Of a stretch of 64,000 nucleotides of DNA, positions 49,512 through 58,435 are shown in pieces. The position numbers and the translations under genes were made by a program. Numbering within the stretch: the first letter of the stretch is position 1; every line of letters begins with the position of its first letter. The stretch covers positions 78,781-142,780 of the forward strand of contig CAMOER010000002.1 of assembly GCA_946612455.1 (NCBI GenBank). Reading direction: 5' to 3'. Source of the stretch: UBA3305 sp002373555 (GTDB lineage: Bacteria > Bacillota > Clostridia > Lachnospirales > Lachnospiraceae). The notes under the pieces are model-generated. The model was given only the letters and a program-made list of their open reading frames with translations, was not told the DNA's origin and did no database searches.

Positions 49512-49927
49512 TATTCCTCTGTTTCAAAGGCATTATCGACAGCCGCCTTGACTTCCGGATCTCCCATCGGATTGCCTTTTCCGGCTGCAAATGCGCTGAC
49601 GCGGTCGATCACGCCGGGCACCATATCCAGCACTTTGTTCACGGTATCCTGGCTCTTCACGCTGACCAGACGGGTGATCCCGTTCTGGATGACGAGCACG
49701 GAATTCGCGGAAAGCTTGCCGCCCATTCCGCCGCCGCCGTTGTCGCTCTTTCTGTTGTCGTTCAGTCCTGCGGCCGCACCGGCGCCGAAGCTGATATCCA
49801 CGAGCGGAACGATGACCGTATCACCGACAGTCATGGGCTCGCCGACGACAGTCTTTGCCGAAAGATAGGTGTCCATTCCCTTAAGCAGTGTGCCCATTAC
49901 TTCTGAAAAATGATTATCCGATGCCAT
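49511..49927 (-). CDS. GerW-family sporulation protein (YtfJ)
   Basis: A 138-aa protein with the YtfJ pattern: VVGEPMTVGDTVIVPLVDISFGAGAA and a Gly-rich loop (SDNGGGGMGGKLSANSVLVI). In Bacillus, GerW is needed for full spore germination; the family also occurs in non-spore-formers. It follows the DUF2953 gene (81-nt gap), as ytfJ follows ytfI in Bacillus, and is coupled to rarA. Confidence 0.9.
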   Translation of the reverse strand: MASDNHFSEVMGTLLKGMDTYLSAKTVVGEPMTVGDTVIVPLVDISFGAGAAAGLNDNRKSDNGGGGMGGKLSANSVLVIQNGITRLVSVKSQDTVNKVLDMVPGVIDRVSAFAAGKGNPMGDPEVKAAVDNAFETEE

Positions 49928-50008
49928 GATCTTTCCTCCTGCAATATTTGAATGATTGACGTATGAATCAAAGATAAATAATTCGTGTTTCTCTGCCGCG
50001 GTATCCCG

Positions 50009-51058
50009 TCAGGCAGCTTTCTTTTTCTTTCTTCCGAATATCAGTTTGCGGATGTTCGCATCCCGCAGCAGAAAGACTGCGTGAAACGCCGGCACGACCG
50101 GACGGATCCGGCCTTCCAGATACAGCTTGCCGTATGCAAGCGCTTCTTCGAAATCCCCGTTGATGTCGAATTCCCCGCGATTGGCATACCAGGGATAGAA
50201 CGCATAGATCCCGCCGAGGATCTGTCCCGTCATCGCCGGATCGCCGGTCCCGAAGGTCAGCCGCACCCTGCATTTTCCGGGCAGAACATGTCCCAGGATC
50301 TTAAAGACCGCCAGCTTGATGCGTCTTGCCGTACGGTGCGTCGCGGGATCCCGCAGGATATCGCCGACCTGATGCAGCTTGTCGATGATCCCGTACGCTT
50401 TGTCGCGGATCGTATCCAGCTTCTCCCAGATGCTCTGTCCGGGTTCTGCTGCCGCTTCTTCCTTTTTCCTTTGCTTCTCCTCTTTTTTCCTGCGCTTTGC
50501 CATTTCCTTCGCAGACGGCTGTTCCGGGCCGGCCGGCTGGTCAGCCTCTGAAGCCGCGGGTTCCGCAGACTCCGCAGGAATCGTTTCTTCTTTTTCCGGC
50601 CCCGCCGCAGCATCCGTCATTTCCGCAGCAACAGCTTCCTGCGGCGCTTCCGCAGTCACTTCTGCAGCTGTTTCCGACGGTTCTATCGACTGCTCTTCTG
50701 CTTCCGTGTTCCCGGCCTGTTCCGGGATGCCCGCTGACAGTTCCTCTGCTTCCGCGGCATCCTTCTTCAGATCCAGGATCTCCTGTTTTCCGGACATGAT
50801 CGCCTTTCCAAAGATCTTGACCGCCCAGGAAAGCGTTCCTTCATTGAAGCAGGCTTTCACCTTCACGATCTTTAAGAGCGCACACACCCGCACTTTGGCG
50901 TGGAGGCTGGGGGGGCCTTTGCGGCTGTCTCCGCAGGCGGCGGTTTCATACCGGATCGGAAGAACGAGCACCAGGATCACCAGCGCAAGGATCACCAGCA
51001 GCAGGATCAGGATGATCTTTAATATCGTGAGCAGGACCGTGATTGCAATTCCGGCCAT
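50009..51058 (-). CDS. DUF2953-family membrane-anchored protein
   Basis: A 349-aa protein with one N-terminal helix (TVLLTILKIILILLLVILA), then the DUF2953 start (RYETAACGDSRKG). A long acidic, low-complexity segment (about 105-190, Glu/Ala/Pro-rich, ending KRRKKEEKQRKKEEAAA) separates the two conserved parts, and the C-terminal half is rich in beta strands (CRVRLTFGTGDPAMTGQILGG). The family partners GerW/YtfJ, suggesting an envelope or spore role (inference). It overlaps the 113-aa gene upstream by 1 nt. Confidence 0.8.
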   Translation of the reverse strand: MAGIAITVLLTILKIILILLLVILALVILVLVLPIRYETAACGDSRKGPPSLHAKVRVCALLKIVKVKACFNEGTLSWAVKIFGKAIMSGKQEILDLKKDAAEAEELSAGIPEQAGNTEAEEQSIEPSETAAEVTAEAPQEAVAAEMTDAAAGPEKEETIPAESAEPAASEADQPAGPEQPSAKEMAKRRKKEEKQRKKEEAAAEPGQSIWEKLDTIRDKAYGIIDKLHQVGDILRDPATHRTARRIKLAVFKILGHVLPGKCRVRLTFGTGDPAMTGQILGGIYAFYPWYANRGEFDINGDFEEALAYGKLYLEGRIRPVVPAFHAVFLLRDANIRKLIFGRKKKKAA

Positions 51059-51399
51059 TACAGTATTCTCATCCCCTCTCTTTCCGCTTTGTCAAGAAGG
51101 AACTCCCTGAGCCTTCCCCCAAAGCCCGCAGCGACACTTTCTTCCGTTATTTTTGCTGTCAGATTGACCGCATCCGGTTTCCCCGCGGCCAGTCCGACGA
51201 TCAGCCTTTCCTCCCTGTCCGGAACATATTTCGACAGGAACATTTCCGCATGCATGATATCCAGCTGTTCATGCGGATCTTCGGCTATGGTGATGACATA
51301 GCACTCGAAATCCGCCTTTCCCTTTTTCAGGCCCCGCAGAAATCTGCCGTACAGATCCTTCGCGGCTTCGCCGACATAATACGTCTTCAGGAATTTCAT
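51058..51399 (-). CDS. Small conserved-looking protein, unknown
   Basis: A 113-aa soluble protein I do not recognise (MKFLKTYYVGEAAKDLYGRF at its start). It is mixed alpha/beta in character, without cysteines in pairs, signal peptide or membrane helix. It overlaps the cinA-like gene by 4 nt (ATGA) and the DUF2953 gene by 1 nt, so it is translationally coupled and almost certainly real. Confidence 0.75.
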   Translation of the reverse strand: MKFLKTYYVGEAAKDLYGRFLRGLKKGKADFECYVITIAEDPHEQLDIMHAEMFLSKYVPDREERLIVGLAAGKPDAVNLTAKITEESVAAGFGGRLREFLLDKAEREGMRIL

Positions 51400-51875
51400 A
51401 CGTTCCCCTCCAGCACGGATAATGCAAGCATGATCGATGCATTGACGGCAGCCTCTCTGATCTCGGCGCGGCTTCCGGCAAACAGATTCTTCTTTATATA
51501 TACTATCCCGCGGCAGGCGCAGCCTAGATACACCAGACCGACCGGCTTTTCAGGCGTGCCCCCGTCCGGTCCGGCAATGCCGGTGGACGACAGCGCAAGA
51601 TCGGCAGACGCGGATGCGAGCGCACCGAGCGCCATCTCCTCCGCCGTCTGGCTGCTGACCGCACCGTGGGCAGCAAGCGTTGCTTCCTTCACGCCCAGCA
51701 GGCGCATCTTCGCTTCGTTGGAATAGGTTACAAGGCCCTGGTTCAGGACCCAGGATGCACCGGGGACGTCAACGATCCGGCCGGCAATCATGCCGCCGGT
51801 GCAGGATTCGGCCGTTGTAACGGTAAGACCGCGCTCCCTTAAAAGCCTGACAAGTTTTTCCTCCGGATGCTCCAT
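51396..51875 (-). CDS. CinA C-terminal domain protein (NMN amidohydrolase type)
   Basis: A 159-aa stand-alone CinA C-domain, the nicotinamide mononucleotide deamidase PncC type, with TTAESCTGGMIAGRIVDVPG and SSTGIAGPDGGTPEKPVGLVY. The family recycles NMN formed by DNA ligase. The N-terminal molybdopterin-like domain of full CinA is absent. It is 33 nt after pgsA; the cinA-pgsA-rimO order is common in Firmicutes. Confidence 0.9.
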   Translation of the reverse strand: MEHPEEKLVRLLRERGLTVTTAESCTGGMIAGRIVDVPGASWVLNQGLVTYSNEAKMRLLGVKEATLAAHGAVSSQTAEEMALGALASASADLALSSTGIAGPDGGTPEKPVGLVYLGCACRGIVYIKKNLFAGSRAEIREAAVNASIMLALSVLEGNV

Positions 51876-51908
51876 AACCTCTCCCTGTACAGATGCGGCA
51901 AGGGGGAT

Positions 51909-52448
51909 TTAATCCGTCTCCGCCAGCACCGCTTTATTCTTCACAATATAATCCGCCAGCGACCACAGCGTCATAATGGTCGCCGCCCAGATCAGGATCA
52001 CTTCCAGCGTATGCCATACCGGCATGTCCAGATGGATCAGCAGCGCGACAGTCATCACCATCTGCACCACCGTCTTGATCTTTCCGAGCCAACCCGCTGC
52101 GATCACGATGCCGCGTTCCGCGGCAATGAGCCGGAATCCGCTGATCACGAATTCCCTGCCGATCAGGATCACGACCGCCCAGGCGGGGATCCTGCCGATC
52201 GCCGTCAGGCAGATGGCTGCGGATCCGACCAGCAGTTTATCCGCAAGCGGATCCATAAATTTCCCGAAATTTGTTACAAGATGGTATTTCCTTGCGATAT
52301 GTCCGTCCAGATAATCGGTAAAGCTGGCCGCCAGGAACAGCACCAGCGCAATGATATCTCCGGTCATTCCGAAATCTCCAAGCAGAAACAGAACGAACGG
52401 AGGGACCATAAGTACCCGCAGCAATGTCAGTTTATTCGGCAGATTCAT
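51909..52448 (-). CDS. pgsA: CDP-diacylglycerol-glycerol-3-phosphate 3-phosphatidyltransferase
   Basis: Integral membrane enzyme making phosphatidylglycerol phosphate. The 179-aa protein has the CDP-alcohol phosphotransferase motif in DYLDGHIARKYH and NFGKFMDPLADK, plus four to five hydrophobic helices. The start at 52448 (MNLPNKLTLLR) follows GGAGG and overlaps the rimO stop as TAATG. Confidence 0.95.
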   Translation of the reverse strand: MNLPNKLTLLRVLMVPPFVLFLLGDFGMTGDIIALVLFLAASFTDYLDGHIARKYHLVTNFGKFMDPLADKLLVGSAAICLTAIGRIPAWAVVILIGREFVISGFRLIAAERGIVIAAGWLGKIKTVVQMVMTVALLIHLDMPVWHTLEVILIWAATIMTLWSLADYIVKNKAVLAETD

Positions 52449-53794
52449 TAAAATTCCTCCTGACGGCACATGTCTTCACCGACCAGATCATACTCCCTGG
52501 CCCCGGTCACACGTGCTCTCGTAAAATCTCCGCTCATATAGGAAATGTCGGACCGCATGAAAAGATAGCCGTCCACATCCGGCGCGTCCATGTATGTCCT
52601 GCACACATAGACGCCTTCATCCGGCAGACTTCCTTCCACGATCACGTCATATTCTTTTCCGATCTTCGCTTCGGCGCGTTCGAACGCGATCTCCTGCTGG
52701 AGTTCCATGACTTCGTCACGCCTGGCTTCCTTCACTTCCTCCGGGATCTGGCCGTCCATTTCCGCAGCAGGCGTATCTTCCTCTCTGGAATAGGCGAACA
52801 CGCCCAGTCTGTCGAATTCCGTTTCACCCACGAAATCCATCAGGATCTCATGATCCTCCCCGGTTTCCGTCGGAAATCCGGAGATAAAGGTCGTCCGGAG
52901 CGCGATATCCGGGATCTGCTCCCGAAGCCGCGCGATGATCTCCTTGATATCCGCAAGCGTCGTCCGGCGTCCCATTTTCTTCAGGATGCGGTCCGATGCG
53001 TGCTGGATCGGGATATCCAGATAATGGCAGACCTTCGGATTCGTCCGGATCTCTTCGATCAGCTCCTCCGTGATCTCTTCCGGATAGCAGTACTGCAGCC
53101 GGATCCATTTGATGCCGGAGATCTCTGCCAGTCTGCGGAGCAGCTCCGGCAGCATCTTTTTGCCATACAGATCCACCCCGTACAGCGTGGTCTCCTGCGC
53201 GATCAGGATCAGCTCCGTCACGCCGCGTACGGCCATACCGGCTGCTTCGGCAATCAGCGTCTCCATCGGGACGCTGCGGTAGGAGCCGCGGACCTTCGGA
53301 ATGATGCAGTAAGTGCAGTGCTTGTCGCATCCTTCCGCGATTTTCAGATATGCATAATAGCCGCCCGTGGTCAGGATGCGTCCGGTGACTTCCGGAACGG
53401 TATCCTGCGGATCGGCAAGAATGCTTCCCTTATTTCCTTTTTCAAGTTCCCTGATCACGGAAATGATCTTCGGATAGGACGCCGTACCGATGACCGCGTC
53501 CACTTCCGGCATTTCCTTCAGGATCTCTTCTTTATACCGTTCGGCGAGACATCCGGCGGCGATCAGACCCTTCAGCCTTCCGCTTTCCTTATACTGCGCC
53601 ATTTCCAGCAGCGTGTTGATGCTCTCTTCCTTCGCATCGCCGATGAAGCAGCAGGTATTGACAATGATATAATCCGCCTCCGCTTCATCCTGTGTCAGTT
53701 CGTAGCCCGCGCCGGCGGCAAGTCCGAGCATGACTTCCGAATCCACACGGTTCTTGTCACAGCCGAGCGAGATAAAGAACAGTTTGTCACTCAT
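52448..53794 (-). CDS. rimO: Ribosomal protein S12 methylthiotransferase RimO
   Basis: Radical-SAM enzyme that adds a methylthio group to an aspartate of S12. About 448 aa: an N-terminal MTTase domain (LFFISLGCDKNRVDSE, VNTCCFIGDAKEES), the radical SAM CxxxCxxC motif in GCDKHCTYCIIPKVRG, and a C-terminal TRAM domain. The start at 53794 follows GGAG and lies inside the last codons of rpoZ. Confidence 0.95.
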   Translation of the reverse strand: MSDKLFFISLGCDKNRVDSEVMLGLAAGAGYELTQDEAEADYIIVNTCCFIGDAKEESINTLLEMAQYKESGRLKGLIAAGCLAERYKEEILKEMPEVDAVIGTASYPKIISVIRELEKGNKGSILADPQDTVPEVTGRILTTGGYYAYLKIAEGCDKHCTYCIIPKVRGSYRSVPMETLIAEAAGMAVRGVTELILIAQETTLYGVDLYGKKMLPELLRRLAEISGIKWIRLQYCYPEEITEELIEEIRTNPKVCHYLDIPIQHASDRILKKMGRRTTLADIKEIIARLREQIPDIALRTTFISGFPTETGEDHEILMDFVGETEFDRLGVFAYSREEDTPAAEMDGQIPEEVKEARRDEVMELQQEIAFERAEAKIGKEYDVIVEGSLPDEGVYVCRTYMDAPDVDGYLFMRSDISYMSGDFTRARVTGAREYDLVGEDMCRQEEF

Positions 53795-54128
53795 CGGCTT
53801 CTCCGCTCTCTGCCGGTGCTTCCTCTTCGCCGTCAAACGTCTCTTCGTCCTCGTCCAGGAACTCCTCTTCAGCAAAATCCGCTTCATCCTGCAGCGCTTC
53901 ATCCTGCTTGATGATGTGGATCTCACCGTTCTTCAGTTCATCGACGGCGATGGAAAGCGGCTTCTCGACCTGGCCGTTGTATTCCATTTTGTCAGCCGCG
54001 ACAAGCTGTCTGGCGCGCTTTGCGGTGCCGAGCACGATCGAATATCTGCTCGTGACGACCTTCTCCTCGCCGGGCTTGACATCTTTATTGACAATATCCA
54101 TAAGTTCAAAATAAGACGGATGTATCAT
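53787..54128 (-). CDS. rpoZ: RNA polymerase omega subunit
   Basis: A 113-aa protein with the conserved segment SRYSIVLGTAKRARQLVA. Its acidic C-terminal tail (about 80-113, Glu/Asp-rich) is longer than usual. It overlaps rimO by 8 nt and follows gmk, the standard order yicC-gmk-rpoZ. The start follows GGAGG. Confidence 0.93.
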   Translation of the reverse strand: MIHPSYFELMDIVNKDVKPGEEKVVTSRYSIVLGTAKRARQLVAADKMEYNGQVEKPLSIAVDELKNGEIHIIKQDEALQDEADFAEEEFLDEDEETFDGEEEAPAESGEADE

Positions 54129-54232
54129 ATTTTCCTCCTGATAATTCCCTTGTTTTTCAATTTTCCTCTGTTCCGACAGTACTGCGGAACCTGTCTTTCA
54201 GCGGTGTCGGAGCCCCGGATCTTCTTCGGGAT

Positions 54233-54913
54233 CTATTCCAGTTCGCCCTCCTGCGGTCCGCGCAGATCCTCCAGGATCTGCTTCAGTCCGGACTTGATCG
54301 GCTGGATCAACGCAAGATTCTTCTCATAGAACTGCCGGTCCAGTGCCGGATCGTCAACGATCGCCAGGAAATCCTCCACCGCCCGATCCAGATCGTCATT
54401 GACGAGAATGCAGTTATATTTCTCTGCCTGATCCGCTTCCGTGATCGCCTGATTGATCCGCTTGATGATGCTCTCCTCAGTCTCGGTCCCTCTGCCTGTC
54501 AGACGGGCATAAAGCGCTTCCGCGCTCGGCGGGATGATGAAGATGAGCCGTGCACGTGCATCATTCGCATCAATTGCAAAAGCGCCTCTGTAATCGACAT
54601 CCAGCACGACATTTTTTCCGGTGCTGATCAGATCGTCCACATAACTCCGGAGCGTACCGTAATAATTACCTGAATATTCCGCATACTCCAGAAACTCTCC
54701 GGCGGCGATCTTCTGTTCAAAATCTTCCCTTGTAAGGAAGAAATACTGCACGCCGTGCTCTTCGCCTTCTCTCGGCGCACGTGTCGTCGCGGAGACAGAG
54801 AACGCGAAGTTGTCTCTCGCCTGCATGGCTCTGCCGATGATGGTTCCCTTGCCGACGCCCGAGAACCCGGATACAACGATCAGTTCGCCTTTCTTTTCAG
54901 CCGTTTTACTCAA
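54233..54913 (-). CDS. gmk: Guanylate kinase
   Basis: Phosphorylates GMP to GDP. The P-loop is SGFSGVGKGT, and SATTRAPREGEEHGVQY and EYAEYSGNYYGT form the GMP-binding site. The likely start is TTG at 54913, giving 226 aa; AGGTG precedes it by 7 nt, and it overlaps the yicC stop. Family members are about 205 aa, so the C-terminal tail is slightly extended. Confidence 0.93.
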   Translation of the reverse strand: MSKTAEKKGELIVVSGFSGVGKGTIIGRAMQARDNFAFSVSATTRAPREGEEHGVQYFFLTREDFEQKIAAGEFLEYAEYSGNYYGTLRSYVDDLISTGKNVVLDVDYRGAFAIDANDARARLIFIIPPSAEALYARLTGRGTETEESIIKRINQAITEADQAEKYNCILVNDDLDRAVEDFLAIVDDPALDRQFYEKNLALIQPIKSGLKQILEDLRGPQEGELE

Positions 54914-55790
54914 TGTTCTGCACCTGCTCTCTGATCTTCTCGATCTCACCTTTTAAGTGGATCGCAGTGGCGGAGATGTCCATGTTATTGCACTTTGACA
55001 GGATCGTATTCGCTTCCCGGTTCATTTCCTGGGCAATGAAATCCAACTTCCGTCCGATGCCCTGCGGATCGCCGGTCATCAGCGTATTCCGCATGCTTTT
55101 GATATGGGAGGACAGGCGGACGGTCTCTTCATCCACACAGGTCTTGTCCGCAAATACGGCTGCTTCCGTCAGAAGCCTGGCCTCGTCCACGGGCGTGCCT
55201 TCCAGGACTTCCCGCATCCGCTCGGTCAGTTTCTTTCTGTATTCCTTCACGATCTCCGGGGAAAGCGCCTCGATCGCTGCCACTTCCTTTTCCATGCCTG
55301 AAAGCTTCCCGAGGATATCGTTCTTCAGACGTTCTCCCTCGATCTCGCGCTGGGCGACGAACTGCGCCCCGGCCTCATCAAGCGTTTTTTTGATGAGCGG
55401 CCAGAGTTCATCCATATCTTCATCTTTCTTTTCGATCGTAAAGATATCCGGGAAGGAAGCAAGCTTTGATACTGTGATGTCATTCTCAATGCCGAGCTTT
55501 TCGCTCATCTCTTTCATGAAGCCGTAATAGCCTTCCGCCAGAGATGCATTGTACCGGACTTCCTCGGAATCATTCTCGAAGGAATCACAGGTTATGAAAA
55601 GATCCACCTTGCCTCTTGCGGCGACGGTCTTGACCCAGTTCCGGATCTCCGCCTCAAAGGAATTCAGGCGTCTGGGCATCCGAATGCCGGGCTCCAGATA
55701 ACGGTGGTTAACGGATTTGATCTCTGCTGAAATTCTGACGTTCTCGTCCAGGTATTCACTCCGGCCGAAACCGGTCATGCTCTTTACCAT
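54906..55790 (-). CDS. yicC: YicC-family endoribonuclease
   Basis: A 294-aa protein starting MVKSMTGFGRSEY, with SVNHRYLEPGIRMPRRLNSFE and the C-terminal DUF1732 part KLDFIAQEMNREANTILSKC. The family (YicC/YloC) has endoribonuclease activity. The start at 55790 follows GGGAGAG. In Bacillus a remA/ylzA gene usually separates it from gmk; here the two overlap and remA is absent. Confidence 0.93.
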   Translation of the reverse strand: MVKSMTGFGRSEYLDENVRISAEIKSVNHRYLEPGIRMPRRLNSFEAEIRNWVKTVAARGKVDLFITCDSFENDSEEVRYNASLAEGYYGFMKEMSEKLGIENDITVSKLASFPDIFTIEKKDEDMDELWPLIKKTLDEAGAQFVAQREIEGERLKNDILGKLSGMEKEVAAIEALSPEIVKEYRKKLTERMREVLEGTPVDEARLLTEAAVFADKTCVDEETVRLSSHIKSMRNTLMTGDPQGIGRKLDFIAQEMNREANTILSKCNNMDISATAIHLKGEIEKIREQVQNIE

Positions 55791-55932
55791 AAGAATACTC
55801 TCCCGTGCCAGCAACGCTTTTCGTCTGTTGACTGGACATAGCAATTTAATTATAATTCATTTGATATTCTGATGCAAGAAAAAAAGCAATAACATATAAA
55901 AACGTTCCATCCGCGTTCAGAGAGGTGAAAGA

Positions 55933-57690
55933 ATGGCTTTAGACGGAATGACGGTCGCGTGCCTTACGCACGATATCAATACAAAACTCGCCGGCGGGCG
56001 CATCAGCAGGATCGCCCAGACCGAGAGCGACGAACTGATCCTGACAGTGAAGGGAAGGGACGGGCAGTACCGGCTGCTCATGTCCGCAAACGCTTCGCTT
56101 CCGCTGCTTTATTTTACGGATAAAAACAAACAGTCCCCCGCGCAGGCGCCCGGCTTCTGCATGCTGCTGCGCAAACACATCGGGAACGGCCGCATCAGCG
56201 AAGTCACCCAGCCCGGGCTCGAGCGTGTCGTCCGGCTCAAGGTCGAACACCTGAATGAGATGGGCGATCCGGCGGTGAAGTACCTGATCATCGAGCTGAT
56301 GGGCAAATATTCCAACATCATTTTTACAGATGAAAATGATATGATCCTGGATTCGATCAAGCATATCTCCGGGAATGTCAGCTCGGTCCGGGAGGTGCTG
56401 CCCGGAAGGACTTATTTCATTCCGGATACGCAGCACAAGCTCGATCCGCTGACCATCTCTGAGCTGGATTTCTTCCATCTCGTCGAATCGAAGCCGATGC
56501 CTGCGGCGAAGGCACTTCAGTCCTCGCTCACCGGCATCAGTCCGCTGATGGCTCAGGAACTGTCCGAGCGCGGCGGAATTGACGGCGACAGGCCGGTCAA
56601 CACACTGGATCCTGCCGGCAAACGAAAGCTTTATGACGCCTTTGAAGCCTGTATGGAAGACATCCGGGCGCATCGTTTCGCCCCCTGCATGATCTACCGG
56701 AAAGGGGAGCCGGTGGAATATGCCGCATTTCCGCTGCAGGTCTTCGCGGACTGCGAGACCAGAGAAGTGCCGTCCATCAGCCATGCCATGGAATCCTTCT
56801 ATGCCGAGAAAAATGTGATCACGCGCGTGCGGCAGAAATCCCAGGATCTGCGGAAGATCCTGACGACGGTGCTGGAGCGCGATCTCAAGAAATACGAACT
56901 GCAGAAAAAGCAACTGGCCGACACGGAGAAGCGGGATAAATACCGTGTGCGCGGCGAACTGATCCAGGCCTTCGGCTGGCAGGCGGAGCCCGGTGCTTCC
57001 CGCATGACCGCGCAGAACTACTACGACAATGACAAGGAGATCGTAATCCCGCTTGATCCTGCGCTGTCTGTCAGTGAAAATGCGGCGAAATGCTTCGAAA
57101 AGTACAACAAGCTGAAAAGAACGAATGAGGCGCTGACAGAGCTGGTGAAGGAAACTGCCGAGGAGATCGAGCATCTGCGATCACTGCAGGTGGCGCTCGA
57201 TATCGCGCAGGACGAAGGGGATCTCTCCCAGATCAAATCCGAGATGCAGCTGGCCGGCTATGTACGCAAGCGCGGACCGCAGGGGAAAGGCAGTAAGCCG
57301 AAAAAAGAGCCGAAGAGCCGGCCCCTGCACTTTATTTCCTCGGACGGTTTTCATATGTATGTGGGAAAGAACAATATCCAGAACGAAGAGCTGACCTTCT
57401 CGCTGGCCAACGGCGGGGACTGGTGGTTCCATGCAAAAGGGATCCCCGGATCGCATGTGATCGTCAAGACCGAAGGAAAGACGCTCCCCGACAGAGTATT
57501 CGAAGAGGCCGGCGCGCTGGCGGCGGCGTACTCCTCCGAACGGAACGCCGACAAAGTCGAGATCGATTATATCGAACGAAAGCATGTAAAGAAAACGCCC
57601 GGCGGAAAGCCGGGGTTCGTGATCTATCATACGAATTATTCCCTTGTGGCGGAGCCCGCACGGGCGAAAAGCCTCACACAAGTCGAGTAA
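55933..57690 (+). CDS. rqcH: Ribosome quality control protein RqcH (NFACT family)
   Basis: A 585-aa Rqc2-type protein that binds obstructed 50S subunits and adds alanine tails to stalled chains. The NFACT-N domain (MALDGMTVACLTHDINTKLAGGRI), helix-hairpin-helix, coiled-coil middle (about 295-430) and NFACT-R domain (LHFISSDGFHMYVGKNN, GDWWFHAKGIPGSHVI) are in order. It was formerly annotated as fibronectin-binding protein. It is divergent from yicC. Confidence 0.95.
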   Translation: MALDGMTVACLTHDINTKLAGGRISRIAQTESDELILTVKGRDGQYRLLMSANASLPLLYFTDKNKQSPAQAPGFCMLLRKHIGNGRISEVTQPGLERVVRLKVEHLNEMGDPAVKYLIIELMGKYSNIIFTDENDMILDSIKHISGNVSSVREVLPGRTYFIPDTQHKLDPLTISELDFFHLVESKPMPAAKALQSSLTGISPLMAQELSERGGIDGDRPVNTLDPAGKRKLYDAFEACMEDIRAHRFAPCMIYRKGEPVEYAAFPLQVFADCETREVPSISHAMESFYAEKNVITRVRQKSQDLRKILTTVLERDLKKYELQKKQLADTEKRDKYRVRGELIQAFGWQAEPGASRMTAQNYYDNDKEIVIPLDPALSVSENAAKCFEKYNKLKRTNEALTELVKETAEEIEHLRSLQVALDIAQDEGDLSQIKSEMQLAGYVRKRGPQGKGSKPKKEPKSRPLHFISSDGFHMYVGKNNIQNEELTFSLANGGDWWFHAKGIPGSHVIVKTEGKTLPDRVFEEAGALAAAYSSERNADKVEIDYIERKHVKKTPGGKPGFVIYHTNYSLVAEPARAKSLTQVE

Positions 57691-57696
57691 AGATAA

Positions 57697-57743
57697 AAAT
57701 GTCATCCTGCGCCTGCCTGCAGGCTCAGGATGACATTTTTTAT
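57697..57743. terminator. Bidirectional terminator between rqcH and trmO
   Basis: AAAATGTCATCCTG and CAGGATGACATTTT around a GC-rich loop, with T-rich flanks on both sides, between convergent genes. Confidence 0.9.
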
Positions 57744-58435
57744 GTTGTTCTTTTTTCAATCCCGACAACGTACAGCTCTTTTTCTTCCACCCGGAATTTC
57801 ACTTCATACTCCAGGAAGCTCATCCCGTAGACCCGTTCGGGATCTCTCTGGTACGGCGGTCTCGGGTCTTCCGCGAGCGCACCGATCAGCGTCGCCCGCT
57901 TCTCCTCCGGAATTCTCCCGAGCAGTTCCTCCGGCACATTGACGTGCACACGGTAATCCACATTTTCACTCGTGAATCCCGCGTCCGCCTCCGGATGCGA
58001 ATCCGCGCCCGGATGATATGGCTTGATATCGATGATCGGCGTACCGTTCATCATATCCGCGCCTTTCACAAAAAGCACCGGCCCGAGTACCGGATCTATC
58101 TCTACCGAAAGCAGTTTTACGCAGGACAGCCCGATATTGTTCGGCCGGAACGGCGATCTGGTCGCGAAAACGCCTTTGCGCACATTTCCGCCGAGCCGCG
58201 GCGGCCGGACCGTCGGCGACCATGTATCGCGCGCGCTTTCGGAGAACTGCCACAGCAGCCATATGTGCGAATAACCATCAAGGCCCCTGAATGCTTCAGG
58301 GACCCTGTACTCTTCTTCCATAACGATCCGGGAAACCGACGGGATCAGGCCGCTCTGCCTGGGCACGCCGAATTTCTCCGGAAAGTCTGTCTCGATATGC
58401 GCGATCGGATGGATCACGATCTCATTTCTTTTCAT
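57740..58435 (-). CDS. tRNA (t6A37) methyltransferase TrmO-like
   Basis: A 231-aa protein of the TsaA/TrmO beta-barrel family, which N6-methylates t6A37 in some threonine tRNAs: IHPIAHIETDFPEKFGVPRQ, RVPEAFRGLDGYSHIWLLWQF and VFATRSPFRPNNIGLS. It overlaps pfp by 14 nt and ends near a terminator. Confidence 0.85.
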   Translation of the reverse strand: MKRNEIVIHPIAHIETDFPEKFGVPRQSGLIPSVSRIVMEEEYRVPEAFRGLDGYSHIWLLWQFSESARDTWSPTVRPPRLGGNVRKGVFATRSPFRPNNIGLSCVKLLSVEIDPVLGPVLFVKGADMMNGTPIIDIKPYHPGADSHPEADAGFTSENVDYRVHVNVPEELLGRIPEEKRATLIGALAEDPRPPYQRDPERVYGMSFLEYEVKFRVEEKELYVVGIEKRTT

